Origin: an uncultured Acetatifactor sp. | Lineage (GTDB): Bacteria > Bacillota > Clostridia > Lachnospirales > Lachnospiraceae | Direction of reading: 5' to 3' | Assembly (NCBI GenBank): GCA_910589655.1 | Contig: CAJUTJ010000145.1 | Location: 10,292-74,291, forward strand | Length of the DNA stretch: 64,000 bases | In this document: positions 34,908 through 44,837 of the stretch, in pieces | Layout: each line of letters starts with the position of its first letter | Position numbering within the stretch: the first letter of the stretch is position 1 | Made by a program: the position numbers and the translations under genes | The notes under the pieces: generated by a model | Databases searched by the model: none | What the model was told of the DNA's origin: nothing | What the model saw: the letters and a program-made list of their open reading frames with translations, nothing else

Positions 34908-36182
34908 TTATACGGTAAGTTCATCCGGAGCGGAAATTTTTCCCGTGACCGCACTGGCTGCCGCCACAGCGGGGCTTGCCAGATAAATTTCGGACTTCAC
35001 ATGCCCCATACGTCCCACAAAGTTTCGGTTGGTGGTGGAGACACAGCGCTCACCCTCTGCCAGAATTCCCATGTAGCCGCCCAGACAAGGCCCGCAGGTA
35101 GGCGTACTGACAATGGCTCCCGCCTCAATGAAAATCTTTAACAGCCCCTCTTCCATGGCCTGCATGTAAATCGCCTGTGTAGCAGGAATCACAATACATC
35201 TCATTCCCTTTGCCACATGCCTTCCCTTTAATACCTTGGCGGCCGTGCGCAGGTCATCCAAACGGCCGTTGGTACAGGAACCGATTACCACCTGATCTAC
35301 GGAAATTTTATCCATCTTCCTGATTTCGTCGATGGTATGTGTATTTTCAGGCAGATGGGGGAAGGAAACCGTAGGACGCAGCTCCGATAAATCAATGGTG
35401 TACTCCTCGTCATATACCGCGTCTTCGTCCGCCTCGAATATTTTATACGCTCTCTTGGAGTGTTCCTTCATGTAATCCTCTGCCAGATTATCAACAGGGA
35501 AAATACCGTTCTTTCCGCCTGCCTCTATGGCCATATTGGCGATGGTAAAACGGTCATCCATGGACAAATTGGCAATTCCGTCCCCTGTAAATTCCATGGA
35601 TTTATACAAGGCGCCGTCCACACCGATCTTTCCGATAATATGCAGGATCACATCCTTGCCGCTGACCCATTTGGAAGGCTTTCCCGTAAGGTTAAACTTG
35701 ATGGCCGAGGGCACCTTGAACCATGCCTTCCCGGTAGCCATACCGGCTGCCATATCGGTACTGCCCACGCCGGTGGAAAATGCCCCCAGAGCGCCGTATG
35801 TACAGGTGTGGGAATCCGCCCCGATAATTACGTCACCGGCCACGGTCAGACCTTTTTCGGGAAGAAGGGCATGTTCAATTCCCATTTCTCCCACTTCAAA
35901 ATAATTGGTAATCTCGTTTTTACGGGCAAACTCTCTCACACATTTACAGTGTTCCGCAGACTTTATGTCCTTGTTAGGTACAAAATGATCGGGAACCAAA
36001 GCAATTTTATCTTTATCAAAAACACCTTTTGTGGTGAACTTATCCATCTCTTTGATGGCCACAGGGCTAGTGATGTCGTTTCCAAGTACCAGATCCAGAT
36101 TTGCCTCGATCAGCTGTCCGGCCTCAACTTTTTCCAGACCCGCAGCCGCCGCAAGAATCTTTTGTGTCATTGTCATTCCCAT
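34908..36182 (-). CDS. leuC: 3-isopropylmalate dehydratase large subunit
   Basis: 424 residues, the shorter LeuC2/homoaconitase-like type. [4Fe-4S] ligands: VVIGSCTNGRLDDL and STPTCGPCLGGYMG. Substrate region DSHTCTYGALGAFSTGVGST. Start could be any of three ATGs (36182, 36176, 36170); 36182 is kept. Partner of leuD downstream. Confidence 0.95.
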   Translation of the reverse strand: MGMTMTQKILAAAAGLEKVEAGQLIEANLDLVLGNDITSPVAIKEMDKFTTKGVFDKDKIALVPDHFVPNKDIKSAEHCKCVREFARKNEITNYFEVGEMGIEHALLPEKGLTVAGDVIIGADSHTCTYGALGAFSTGVGSTDMAAGMATGKAWFKVPSAIKFNLTGKPSKWVSGKDVILHIIGKIGVDGALYKSMEFTGDGIANLSMDDRFTIANMAIEAGGKNGIFPVDNLAEDYMKEHSKRAYKIFEADEDAVYDEEYTIDLSELRPTVSFPHLPENTHTIDEIRKMDKISVDQVVIGSCTNGRLDDLRTAAKVLKGRHVAKGMRCIVIPATQAIYMQAMEEGLLKIFIEAGAIVSTPTCGPCLGGYMGILAEGERCVSTTNRNFVGRMGHVKSEIYLASPAVAAASAVTGKISAPDELTV

Positions 36183-36298
36183 AACGCTTAACCATACCTT
36201 TCCGAAATATTCTAATGACCATCATAGCACAGATGGATATTTTGTTCAAATACTTGTTATTGATTTATTTTGGCGTATTTTCTGCCGCCAACAGAAAG

Positions 36299-36958
36299 TT
36301 ATCGTTTCAAGGTGTCTTGATACCATTCATAAGCAGGCTTTATTCCCGCTTCCTGTTCGAACTTATCTTCCAAGGCGCCATAAAAATACCATTCCAACAG
36401 TATCTTCAAATTCGGTAAAGCACTACGCCCATGAAGCAATCCGTCTTTACCAAGATATCGTTTATCCCAATCAAATTCCTCATGATCAAACCAGACCAAA
36501 GACCATGTTTGTTCCCGGTCTTCGTCTACCTCGCTCTCCGGTTTGGACAAATCAATGCACAGAGACCCCCAGCCGGCTCCCCAATCGCCAATGGGAATTA
36601 AATTTCGAAAGCAGTCTTCCGGCAGTTCACAAAACTCCCTTATCTCCTGCAAAATCTCCATCCGCTCCGACACGTCGCCCATCGTTCTCGGACTGTCTAT
36701 CATTAACCACAGAGGATCAAGATCTCCGTCGTATTCAATGACTGAGCAAATGGAATTGAACTCTTTTTCCGGAAGCCAAAATGCGGTTAAAAATGCTTTG
36801 TATAGAGAAGGCAGCGTTACTTGATGTTCCCGCTCAAAAGCGGCTATTTCCTGCTCCGTAATGGCAGATGGCTCAAATTCTTGCCCGGAAAACCACCCTC
36901 GTTCCTTTAATTTTTGAAAGGCCTGTTCTATAAATTCTTTTTCCTCTTGTGGTGACAT
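36299..36958 (-). CDS. SMI1/KNR4 (SUKH) family protein, orphan immunity type
   Basis: 219 residues from ATG at 36958 (GGAGGATTAGT). The SUKH block is ITEQEIAAFEREHQVTLPSL then YKAFLTAFW and a later IPIGDWGAGWGSLCIDL with VWFDHEEFDW. Such proteins often neutralise polymorphic toxins. No toxin is encoded next to it, so the partner may be elsewhere or in competing strains. Confidence 0.8.
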   Translation of the reverse strand: MSPQEEKEFIEQAFQKLKERGWFSGQEFEPSAITEQEIAAFEREHQVTLPSLYKAFLTAFWLPEKEFNSICSVIEYDGDLDPLWLMIDSPRTMGDVSERMEILQEIREFCELPEDCFRNLIPIGDWGAGWGSLCIDLSKPESEVDEDREQTWSLVWFDHEEFDWDKRYLGKDGLLHGRSALPNLKILLEWYFYGALEDKFEQEAGIKPAYEWYQDTLKR

Positions 36959-36999
36959 ACTAATCCTCCATGCCGCGGCGAAGCTGCGACTTAAATGCG

Positions 37000-37034
37000 G
37001 ATGAGAAACGCCGTATTTTAGGCATTTCCTCATC
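37000..37034. repeat. Hairpin repeat downstream of leuS
   Basis: GATGAGAAACGCC-8 nt-GGCATTTCCTCATC. Same core as at 12176-12210. Could act as leuS terminator, but lacks a T run. Confidence 0.55.
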
Positions 37035-37056
37035 TGCCATCCATAGTATAAACAGT

Positions 37057-39480
37057 TTATTTTACAACAATATTTACAATCTTGCCTTTGACATAAATCT
37101 CTTTCACAATGGTCTTGCCGTCAATTGCGGCCTTGACCGTTCCGATTTCCTTTGCCTTGGCAATTGCCGAAGCATTTTCCTCGTCCACAGCCAGCTCCAC
37201 CGTTCCTTTGACTTTACCGTTAACCTGAACGCCTATGACAACGGTGTCTTCTTTTACCGCTTCCTCATCAAACTCCGGCCATGCTTCATAGGCAATGGTG
37301 TCCTCATGTCCCATGATCTGCCAAAGCTCCTCACCCGCATGGGGACAGATACAGGAGAACATCTTAACAAAGCCCTCCGCATATTCTGCAGGGCACTTTC
37401 CGGCCTTATATGCGGCATTCATAAAGATCATCATCTGGCTGATGGCCGTATTGAAGCCCAGCTGCTCAAAATCATTTGTAACCTTTTTCACTGTCTGATG
37501 ATATACCTTAGTCAGTGTGTCATCCGGCTCGGAAGTAATATTATCTTCGTTGGTAAAGTAAGCCCAGACACGGTTAATAAACCTTCTTGCTCCCTCTACT
37601 CCCTGCTGGCTCCAAGGTTTGGACACCTCAAGAGGACCCATAAACATTTCATAGAGACGCAACGTGTCTGCTCCGAAATCCCGCACGATATCACTGGGAT
37701 TTACCACGAACTCCGGATATCTCTTTCCCATCTTAATACCGTTTGCTCCCAAAATCATGCCTTGGTGCACCAGCTTTTGGAAGGGCTCCTTCACAGGCGA
37801 CAGCCCCTTATCGTAAAGATAACGGTTCCAGATTCTGGAATACATCAGATGCCCCACGGCATGTTCAGGTCCGCCGATATACAGATCCACGGGAAGCCAA
37901 TGCTTCAGCAGCTCCTGATTGGCAAATTCTTCCTGATTATCGGGATCGATATATCGCATATAATACCAGCTGGAACCGGCGCTTCCGGGCATGGTGGAAG
38001 TCTCTCTGACCCCCTTTACGCCGTTTTTGTCATATGTTTTCCATTCCTGCGCGTTTTCCAGAGGCGCTTTGCCGTTCTTTCCCTTATAGTCCTCAAGCTC
38101 GGGCAGAACCAGAGGCAGTTCTTCATCGGGCAGCGTATATATCTCTCCGCTGGACGTATGCACTACGGGTACGGGTTCGCCCCAGTAGCGCTGTCTTGCG
38201 AAAATCCACTCCCGGAAATGGTAATTAACTTTCTTCCTTGCCACGCCCTGTTTTACCAGCTTATCCGTAATGGCTTCCTTGGCTTCCTCCACGGTCAAGC
38301 CATCGAACTCCTCGGAATTCATCAGGGTACAGCCCTTGCCCAGATACTCACCCTTTTCAAATGCCTTCTCGCTTACGTCGCCCCCGCCGATTACTTGAAT
38401 CATGGGGATGTTATGGACAACGGCATACTCGAAATCTCGCTGGTCATGGGAAGGTACTGCCATCACCGCGCCGGTTCCGTAATTTGCCAACACGAAATCA
38501 CCGATATATAGAGGCACTTCCTTTCCGTTTACCGGATTAACGGCATAGAGCCCCTTCAGCACACAGCCTGATTTGGTCTTATTCAGCTCCGTGCGGTCCA
38601 TGTCGTTTTTCTTTAAGGTTTCATCAATATAGGCCTGAACCTCTTCCTGATTCTCAATGCGGGGCATCATGTCCTTTACAATCTGTCCGTCCGGCGCCAG
38701 CACCATAAAGGTAATGCCGTAAATGGTCTCAATACAGGTGGTATAAATGGAGAAGCTTCCGCCGCCCACAATCTGGAAGTCCACCTCGACACCTTCTGAT
38801 TTTCCGATCCAATGTCTCTGGATCTCCTTAGTGGATTCCGGCCAGTCAATCTCCTCCAGTCCCTCCAAAAGCTTTTCCGCAAAGGCTGGCTGGTTGATCA
38901 CCCACTGCTTCATATTTTTCCGGATGACAGGATAACCGCCTCTTTCTGATTTTCCGTCTATAACCTCATCATTGGACAGAACGGTTCCCAGCTCTTCACA
39001 CCAGTTAACGGGCATGTCAATATATTTGGCATAGCCGTCCAGATAAAGCTGCTTAAAGATCCATTGAGTCCATTTGTAAAACGCGGGATCGCTGGTGGCA
39101 ATCATTTTGGACCAGTCATAATCAAAACCCAGCTCTTTCAGCTGATCGGAAAAGGTCTCTATATTCTTCTGTGTAAAGCCGTTGGGATAATTGCCGGTGC
39201 TCACGGCATACTGCTCTGCCGGAAGCCCGAAAGAATCATATCCCATGGGATGGAGCACATTATAGCCCTGCATACGCTTCATGCGGGACATAATATCCGT
39301 GGCGGTATATCCTTCCGGATGTCCGGCATGAAGACCTACTCCCGAAGGGTAGGGAAACATGTCCAGCGCATAATATTTGGGTTTGCTGAAATCCCATACA
39401 TCTGTCTTAAACGTTTCGTGGCCGGCCCAATAAGCCTGCCATTTCTTTTCAATCTCTCTGGGGTTGTATACTTTTTCCAT
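37057..39480 (-). CDS. leuS: Leucyl-tRNA synthetase
   Basis: 807 residues. HIGH-region FPYPSGVGLHAGHPEGYTAT, editing domain (about 220-400), tRNA-synthetase C-terminal FVVNPSDIVRDFGADTLRLY, anticodon-binding end. The KMSKS loop reads KMGKR, a variant. TGAGGAAAT precedes the ATG. Controlled by a leucine T-box and a consensus promoter upstream. Confidence 0.98.
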   Translation of the reverse strand: MEKVYNPREIEKKWQAYWAGHETFKTDVWDFSKPKYYALDMFPYPSGVGLHAGHPEGYTATDIMSRMKRMQGYNVLHPMGYDSFGLPAEQYAVSTGNYPNGFTQKNIETFSDQLKELGFDYDWSKMIATSDPAFYKWTQWIFKQLYLDGYAKYIDMPVNWCEELGTVLSNDEVIDGKSERGGYPVIRKNMKQWVINQPAFAEKLLEGLEEIDWPESTKEIQRHWIGKSEGVEVDFQIVGGGSFSIYTTCIETIYGITFMVLAPDGQIVKDMMPRIENQEEVQAYIDETLKKNDMDRTELNKTKSGCVLKGLYAVNPVNGKEVPLYIGDFVLANYGTGAVMAVPSHDQRDFEYAVVHNIPMIQVIGGGDVSEKAFEKGEYLGKGCTLMNSEEFDGLTVEEAKEAITDKLVKQGVARKKVNYHFREWIFARQRYWGEPVPVVHTSSGEIYTLPDEELPLVLPELEDYKGKNGKAPLENAQEWKTYDKNGVKGVRETSTMPGSAGSSWYYMRYIDPDNQEEFANQELLKHWLPVDLYIGGPEHAVGHLMYSRIWNRYLYDKGLSPVKEPFQKLVHQGMILGANGIKMGKRYPEFVVNPSDIVRDFGADTLRLYEMFMGPLEVSKPWSQQGVEGARRFINRVWAYFTNEDNITSEPDDTLTKVYHQTVKKVTNDFEQLGFNTAISQMMIFMNAAYKAGKCPAEYAEGFVKMFSCICPHAGEELWQIMGHEDTIAYEAWPEFDEEAVKEDTVVIGVQVNGKVKGTVELAVDEENASAIAKAKEIGTVKAAIDGKTIVKEIYVKGKIVNIVVK

Positions 39481-39495
39481 ATTTCCTCACATTCC

Positions 39496-39511
39496 GCCGC
39501 GTAAGCGGCAT
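39496..39511. repeat. Small hairpin GCCGCTTACGCGGC upstream of leuS start
   Basis: GCCGC...GCGGC just 16 nt before the leuS ATG; the word TGCCGCTTACG also forms the core of the 48-bp array at 55.7 kb. Confidence 0.4.
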
Positions 39512-39617
39512 TTTATTTCATTTATTTTTCCGGCTTTACCAAACAAGCTTGCAAAAATGCAAGGCGATTACTTAGGATTCGGCCAAAGAACAAGCAGCAA
39601 TCAACACAAAACAGCGT

Positions 39618-39882
39618 TGGGGCAAAATAAAATCCTTCCGCCTCAAATTAAGAGACGAAAGGATATCAAATCCGCCGCGGTACCACTCTTATTCAGGATC
39701 TCTCCTGCACTCTGATTCTATAACGGGAATACCCGCCGGAAGTTATTTCCTACACCTTTAACTGTTTCGCCTCCGGAGCTCAAGGACGAGTTCAAAGCTT
39801 CCCGGATCGCCTCACACCAGCCGACGACTCTCTGAACCAAAGAACACTTCTACTGCTTCCTGTCACTGCTTCTGCCGTATTT
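39618..39882 (-). promoter_or_regulatory. Leucine T-box leader of leuS
   Basis: Minus-strand leader contains the T-box AGTGGTACCGCGG (39675-39688), an AG-rich stem I with GAGAGTCG and GGCTGGTGTGAG, and specifier region GAACTC (39788-39793) with CTC, a leucine codon, at 39788-39790. A terminator hairpin ATCCTT...AAGGAT (39632-39664) with tail TTTATTTT follows. Uncharged tRNA-Leu should favour read-through into leuS. Confidence 0.93.
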
Positions 39883-39888
39883 AAAAGT

Positions 39889-39917
39889 ATTGTACCTTCT
39901 ATAGCCGGAAATGTCAA
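39889..39917 (-). promoter_or_regulatory. leuS promoter
   Basis: TTGACA (39912-39917), 17-bp spacer, TACAAT (39889-39894) on the minus strand; transcription would start at about 39882, at the T-box 5' end. Confidence 0.85.
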
Positions 39918-39952
39918 ATAAAATGTATTTTCAATTTTTATGACAAAATTTT

Positions 39953-42595
39953 TTATATATGCCAGATGGTAGCCGCCTTAAACAAATCGCCGTCCACCTC
40001 AAGGGAAAGCTCTCCGCCTTGCAGCTCCATAAAACTCTTCGCAATGGCAAGCCCCAGACCCGAGCCTTCCGTGTTGCGGGAAGCATCCCCCCGGACGAAA
40101 CGCTCCGTCAATTCTGCCGTGTCCACGGTAATCTCCTGTGCGGAAATATTTTTCATTGTAATAATCACCGTATCGTCAATACGGAAACCGTTAATATAGA
40201 CCCTTGTTCCGGGAAGGGCATACTTTGCGATATTTCCCAGAAGATTCTCATAAACACGGTAAGTCTTCTGACTGTCCAGAGGCAGGATAATCTTTTCGTC
40301 CGAGAGATTCATTCGCACATCCAGATTGGATGCGGCCAGTTTATCCGACATCTCAAAGGATACCTGCTTTACCAAATTCATAATATCCACATCCATAATA
40401 TTCAGCGTAATATTCTGGGAATTCGCCTTGCTGACCTCAAACAAATCCTCAATCAAAACCTTTAAACGCAAGGATTTCCTCTCTAAAGTATCCAGATATT
40501 CTCTCCGCTGCTGCTCCGTAATATTCTCATCCTTCAACAGATTAATGTAGGTGATGATGGCGGTCAAAGGTGTCTTCAAATCGTGGGACACATTGGTAAT
40601 CAGCTCCGCTTTCATGCGCTGGCTCTTTGTCTCCTCTTCCACTGCATTCTTAAAACCGTTCTGGATACGGATTACCTGTGGCTTAAAGGGTTCAAATACA
40701 CCCAGATCCTCAGTGATTGCCACATTCAAATTTCCCTCGGCAATCTCGTTGGTGGCATGGAGCAGCTGGCCGTATTTCTTCTGCAGGTCGCTGATATATT
40801 TTCTCAATGCCACATATAAAAACATGGAATAGACCGCGGTAATCGCAAAACCGCCGAACCACAGGCAGCTGATCAGGAATAGCACCACCGCATTAATCAA
40901 AACAATCTTGACAATCATCTTATTGGCATTTGTGGTCACATCAAAATGGCTCAGCGCATGATAGAAGCCCAAAACTTTTCCCTTAATAAAGGGGAAAATC
41001 CGGTAAAATATACATCTTTGCTTTATATACTCCTTTACTCCCAGTTCCCTCACCGCTCTGGCGCAAATGCCCAAATACCAGCCGCAGAAGAAAAACGCGG
41101 TAAGGCAGACCATATTAATCAGAAAAACAGCGGCATAATCTAACTCAAAAGGAACAAAGTATGGCCCCAGCACTTTCTCCATTTTACCGCTTGCCGTATA
41201 GACAATCAGCCCGAAAATCCATTCGCCGAACACAGCAAAAACAACAATCCCTATGGCCAGCAAATATTCCAGCGGCAGACTGCATATTTTCACTTCCTTC
41301 CAAGGCTTCGAAATACCTGTCACCGGCAGCAGCAGCCCCAAAAGCAGAGCAATGAGAAGAAGCACAAGCAGGAATCCTCCCATATTAACCGACCGATAAT
41401 ACGCCCATTGTGACATCCTGCCGTAGCTTACGATGGAAGTGTGATAGCTGTTTCCACTGCTTAACGCGCTGGACACATAACGCATTTCCGTCTGCCCTTC
41501 CGCCCATTCTTCCTGCGAAATGCAATAAGTCACCGTACAGTCTGCCGGACCGCTGACAGCGCCGTATCGGGAGAAATTTTCTATGTCCCCATTTCCGATA
41601 TAATCGCTTAATGTATTGGAACGGACGGCTTCATTGGCGTATTTCCTAATCTGGGCAGTATCCATTCCCGCCACATGATCTCCTACAGTCACTAATCCAT
41701 GTTCGTTAAAAACAAAACTGATCTGGAAAAACGCATCCTCAATTCCCCGGTTCAAATCTTCATCGGACATATTCGTAAGATAAACACCCGATGTATTGTC
41801 CCGGATCACATAATCATAATTACTGTTTAAAATGCTGTAGCAGTTCTCCAATTCCTGAAAAAAGGTTTCCGCTCTTGTCACTCCGTCCCTTAATTCATAA
41901 AAATAATGTTCACTTCCCAGATCGGAATCAAGCATACCTTCAAAAGATGCAACTCTTTCCTGAAATGCTTCACTGTTTTCATCCCATGCGTTGGGAGACA
42001 GAATCCATTCAAATCCTTCCTTCGGCTGAAGATACAGTTCTTTATAATTTTTCTGCTCATCATTTTGGGCGTTGTACAGATCTTTGTACAGCAGATAGCA
42101 GTTTTGGTACAGCCAAGTTATATTATTATATTCCTCTATAGGGCTGCTTTTATATTCTTCCGCCCTGTCACGGAAGAAATCGTACATACAGAACATAATA
42201 AGCGCAATCACGGCGCTGACAAGGATTCCCCTGCCGATCCATGAATTTGCGTTTTTCCCCGATTTCCAGACAGTGTTTCTTTTAGTTTTCGCTGCGGAAT
42301 CTTCCGCTGTCTTTCCGGCAGTTTTTCTTTCGGCTCCTGCTGCGGAATCTTCCGCTGTCTTTCCGGCAGTTTTTCTTTCGGTCTCCGTTGAGAAATTTTC
42401 CGTTGTCTGTTTGGTCTTTCCTTTCGCATTTCTGTTTGAGCGTCCGAAGAATCCTTCTCTGGCATTTTCTGCTGCGGAATCTATAACGCTCCCTTCCGGT
42501 TCCGTCCCTTTTGCATTTTCTGCAGTCTCTTTTCTTGTATTCTCTGTTATTTCTTCTGTCTGTATCACAACCTCCGGTAGTTTATTGTTTTCCAT
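39953..42595 (-). CDS. Sensor histidine kinase with repeat-containing N-terminal tail
   Basis: 880 residues from ATG 42595 (starts at 42607 or 42616 also possible; no clear ribosome site). Residues 1-118 are a charged cytoplasmic tail with a 16-residue repeat (ERKTAGKTAEDSAAGA, about 73-104). Membrane helix near 122-143, extracytoplasmic domain to about 390, then a cluster of membrane helices, a HAMP-like linker, HisKA (NVSHDLKTPLTAIITY) and HATPase (NLLGNIAKYALPG, EGSGLGLAIAKSFMELQGG). Partner regulator is 28 nt upstream. Signal unknown. Confidence 0.9.
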   Translation of the reverse strand: MENNKLPEVVIQTEEITENTRKETAENAKGTEPEGSVIDSAAENAREGFFGRSNRNAKGKTKQTTENFSTETERKTAGKTAEDSAAGAERKTAGKTAEDSAAKTKRNTVWKSGKNANSWIGRGILVSAVIALIMFCMYDFFRDRAEEYKSSPIEEYNNITWLYQNCYLLYKDLYNAQNDEQKNYKELYLQPKEGFEWILSPNAWDENSEAFQERVASFEGMLDSDLGSEHYFYELRDGVTRAETFFQELENCYSILNSNYDYVIRDNTSGVYLTNMSDEDLNRGIEDAFFQISFVFNEHGLVTVGDHVAGMDTAQIRKYANEAVRSNTLSDYIGNGDIENFSRYGAVSGPADCTVTYCISQEEWAEGQTEMRYVSSALSSGNSYHTSIVSYGRMSQWAYYRSVNMGGFLLVLLLIALLLGLLLPVTGISKPWKEVKICSLPLEYLLAIGIVVFAVFGEWIFGLIVYTASGKMEKVLGPYFVPFELDYAAVFLINMVCLTAFFFCGWYLGICARAVRELGVKEYIKQRCIFYRIFPFIKGKVLGFYHALSHFDVTTNANKMIVKIVLINAVVLFLISCLWFGGFAITAVYSMFLYVALRKYISDLQKKYGQLLHATNEIAEGNLNVAITEDLGVFEPFKPQVIRIQNGFKNAVEEETKSQRMKAELITNVSHDLKTPLTAIITYINLLKDENITEQQRREYLDTLERKSLRLKVLIEDLFEVSKANSQNITLNIMDVDIMNLVKQVSFEMSDKLAASNLDVRMNLSDEKIILPLDSQKTYRVYENLLGNIAKYALPGTRVYINGFRIDDTVIITMKNISAQEITVDTAELTERFVRGDASRNTEGSGLGLAIAKSFMELQGGELSLEVDGDLFKAATIWHI

Positions 42596-42623
42596 AATGG
42601 CAACCATACCTTTCATAAAAGCA

Positions 42624-43334
42624 TTACTGCTTATCAATCTTATACCCCACACCCCAGACCACTTTCAGATACTTGGGATTCTTGGGATCTATCTCAATCT
42701 TTTCCCTGATATTTCTCACATGTACCATGATAGTATCCGTGTTCACCGCTTTCTCATTCCAAATACGTTCATAAATCTCCTCCGCAGAAAATACTCTGCC
42801 CGGATTCTTAATCAACAACTGTACGATTTTAAATTCCATCGGGGTGAGCTTCACCGGTTCGCCGTCCACGGATACTTCCACCGTATCTTCGTTCAATTCC
42901 AAACCGCCTATAGTATAAATATGTTCCCTTTCCTTATCTTCGCTTACCGCGTTCAGATACTTAGAGTATCTCCGCAGATGGGAATTGACTCTGGCCAACA
43001 GTTCCAAGGGTGTAAAGGGTTTTGTCACATAGTCGTCCGCGCCCATATTCAGTCCCATAATCTTATCCACTTCCTCTGATTTCGCGGACAGCATAATCAC
43101 AGGAAATTCATAATTCATAGAGCGGAGCTTCATCAACATAGTAACCCCGTCCATAACGGGCATCATAATATCTACGATGGCAAGATGCAGTTCCTGCTGT
43201 TCAATCACCTTTAAGCCCTCGGCGCCGTTGGATGCCTGATAGACATCATATCCCTGATTGCGCAGGTAGATTTCCACGCCTTCTCTGATTTCTTTGTCGT
43301 CTTCTACAATTAAAATACGGTATTTACCTTCCAT
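42624..43334 (-). CDS. OmpR-family response regulator
   Basis: 236 residues. Receiver: ILIVEDDKEIREGV, phosphoacceptor LAIVDIMMPVMDG, ADDYVTKPFTPLELLARV. Winged helix: LTPMEFKIVQLLIKNPGRVF and NTDTIMVHVRNIREKIE then GVGYKI. Sequence resembles VanR. It overlaps the glycosyltransferase gene by 25 nt and precedes the kinase. Confidence 0.93.
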   Translation of the reverse strand: MEGKYRILIVEDDKEIREGVEIYLRNQGYDVYQASNGAEGLKVIEQQELHLAIVDIMMPVMDGVTMLMKLRSMNYEFPVIMLSAKSEEVDKIMGLNMGADDYVTKPFTPLELLARVNSHLRRYSKYLNAVSEDKEREHIYTIGGLELNEDTVEVSVDGEPVKLTPMEFKIVQLLIKNPGRVFSAEEIYERIWNEKAVNTDTIMVHVRNIREKIEIDPKNPKYLKVVWGVGYKIDKQ

Positions 43335-44497
43335 GCCTCTTCTTTTCCTTCTGTCAAATTGATAACACTATTATAATAGTGAACCGCCCGCAAAGCAACC
43401 GCTTCTTCTCTGTAGGCAAGGGCTGACTGTCCGGCGCATACTTCCATACGTTTCCTGATCTGCCCGTTTTCCAAAAAGGAAGCCAGTTCTCCCGCAAACT
43501 GCTCCGTATCCTCCTCAGTTAATATACCGCTATAGCCGCTCTTTACTATGTCTTTTACACCGGAAGCTTCCACGGCAATGACGGGGGTTTTGCCCGCAAA
43601 CGCTTCCAGAATAACAATTCCCTGAGTCTCCGTCTTAGAGGCGAACAAGAAACCATCCGCCGCCGCAAAATACGGTGCAATCTCTTGATTGGGTATTTTC
43701 CCGGTAAAACGGATTTCTTCTGCCAAACCTAAGTCTGCGGCTGTCCGTTCATAGGTTTCCCTGTCGGGGCCGTCCCCGATCATCAGCATGCGAAATGGTT
43801 TTCCCCACCGCCGTTTAAACAATGCAAGGCTTTTTAAGAGGAATTCTACATTCTTTTCCTGTGCCATTCGAGATACGGTGATTAACAGAGGCATATTCTG
43901 TGATTGATACTGTTCTCTGATTTTAGCGGTTTCTTCCTCCTGAACCTGAAAATTCGCATCCTCTATTCCGGTGGGAAGTATACCGATCCGCTCGGGATAC
44001 AGCTTACATACTTCCACAAGATAATCCTTCATACCTTGTGTGGGTGCAAAGACAAAGTGACAATGCTTCAAAAAAGCGCGAAGGTATAACGGGGTCAGCT
44101 TTTCAATCAGCTTTGACTTTGTGTAACATTCCACATACTGCTCGTATCGGGTGTGATAAGTGAAAGTGAGTGGTATATTATACTTTCTTGACAGATAGAC
44201 AGCAGTTCTGCCGATCAGCATAGGGTGATGTACATGGATGATATCAAAATTACGTTTCTTAAACTCCTCTTCTATCCGTTTGTCAAAAGGATTCGGCAGT
44301 ACGATTCCTCCGATGAATTTTTTCATGCAGGTGGCATACCGGAACACATTTTCTTCCTCCACCTGTTCCTCATAGGTGGGCGCAAACACCGTCACCTGAT
44401 GTCCCAGCGCCTCTAAGCCGTTCTTTAATCTCTCGATAGAAATGGGTACGCCTCCCATAAAAGGTTTATAATTATTTGTCATCAATGCTATTCTCAT
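43310..44497 (-). CDS. Glycosyltransferase family 4
   Basis: 395 residues. N-terminal ALMTNNYKPFMGGVPISIER (GGxxxS donor loop), HVHHPMLIGRTA, C-terminal PLLITVSRMAQEKNVEFLLK, AADGFLFASKTETQGIVILE (EX7E motif). Similar to diacylglycerol or mannosyl glycosyltransferases that build membrane glycolipids. AGGAGG before ATG. First gene of the unit GT-RR-HK. Confidence 0.88.
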   Translation of the reverse strand: MRIALMTNNYKPFMGGVPISIERLKNGLEALGHQVTVFAPTYEEQVEEENVFRYATCMKKFIGGIVLPNPFDKRIEEEFKKRNFDIIHVHHPMLIGRTAVYLSRKYNIPLTFTYHTRYEQYVECYTKSKLIEKLTPLYLRAFLKHCHFVFAPTQGMKDYLVEVCKLYPERIGILPTGIEDANFQVQEEETAKIREQYQSQNMPLLITVSRMAQEKNVEFLLKSLALFKRRWGKPFRMLMIGDGPDRETYERTAADLGLAEEIRFTGKIPNQEIAPYFAAADGFLFASKTETQGIVILEAFAGKTPVIAVEASGVKDIVKSGYSGILTEEDTEQFAGELASFLENGQIRKRMEVCAGQSALAYREEAVALRAVHYYNSVINLTEGKEEAWKVNTVF

Positions 44498-44509
44498 GGT
44501 TTCCTCCTA

Positions 44510-44830
44510 TTCCAGTTCCGTCTCTTTTATTCCAGTTCCGTCTCTTCACTACAATGCCTTTTGTCGGGGAAGGATTTTCATCTGCAGAGGGCGCAGCTGA
44601 AAATTCTTCCGGGCATTTCCGTTCCGAGACTGTTTTGTTTGATTCCAGTTCCGTCTCTTCACTACAATGCCCTTTGCCGGGGAAGGATTTTCATCTGCAG
44701 AGGGCGCAGCTGAAAATTCTTCCGGGCATTTCCGTTCCGAGACTGTTTTGTTTGATTCCAGTTCCGTCTCTTCACTACAATGCCTTTTGTCGGGGAAGGA
44801 TTTTCATCTGCTCCGTCTCTTCTATTTAAG
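44510..44830. repeat. 113-bp direct repeat array (about 2.6 copies) with internal hairpin
   Basis: TCCAGTTCCG recurs at 44531, 44644 and 44757, period 113. Each full unit contains the inverted repeat GGAAGGATTTTCATCTGC / GCAGCTGAAAATTCTTCC, an 18-bp stem. Short extra copies of TTCCAGTTCCGTCTC flank it. It separates dedA from the glycosyltransferase gene. Open frames here are repeat artefacts. Confidence 0.92.
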
Positions 44831-44837
44831 GCCTTCC

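Noticed and set aside
44510..44830. CRISPR or coding interpretation of the 113-bp repeats
   Set aside because: Head-to-tail identical units including the intervening sequence; frames differ between copies.
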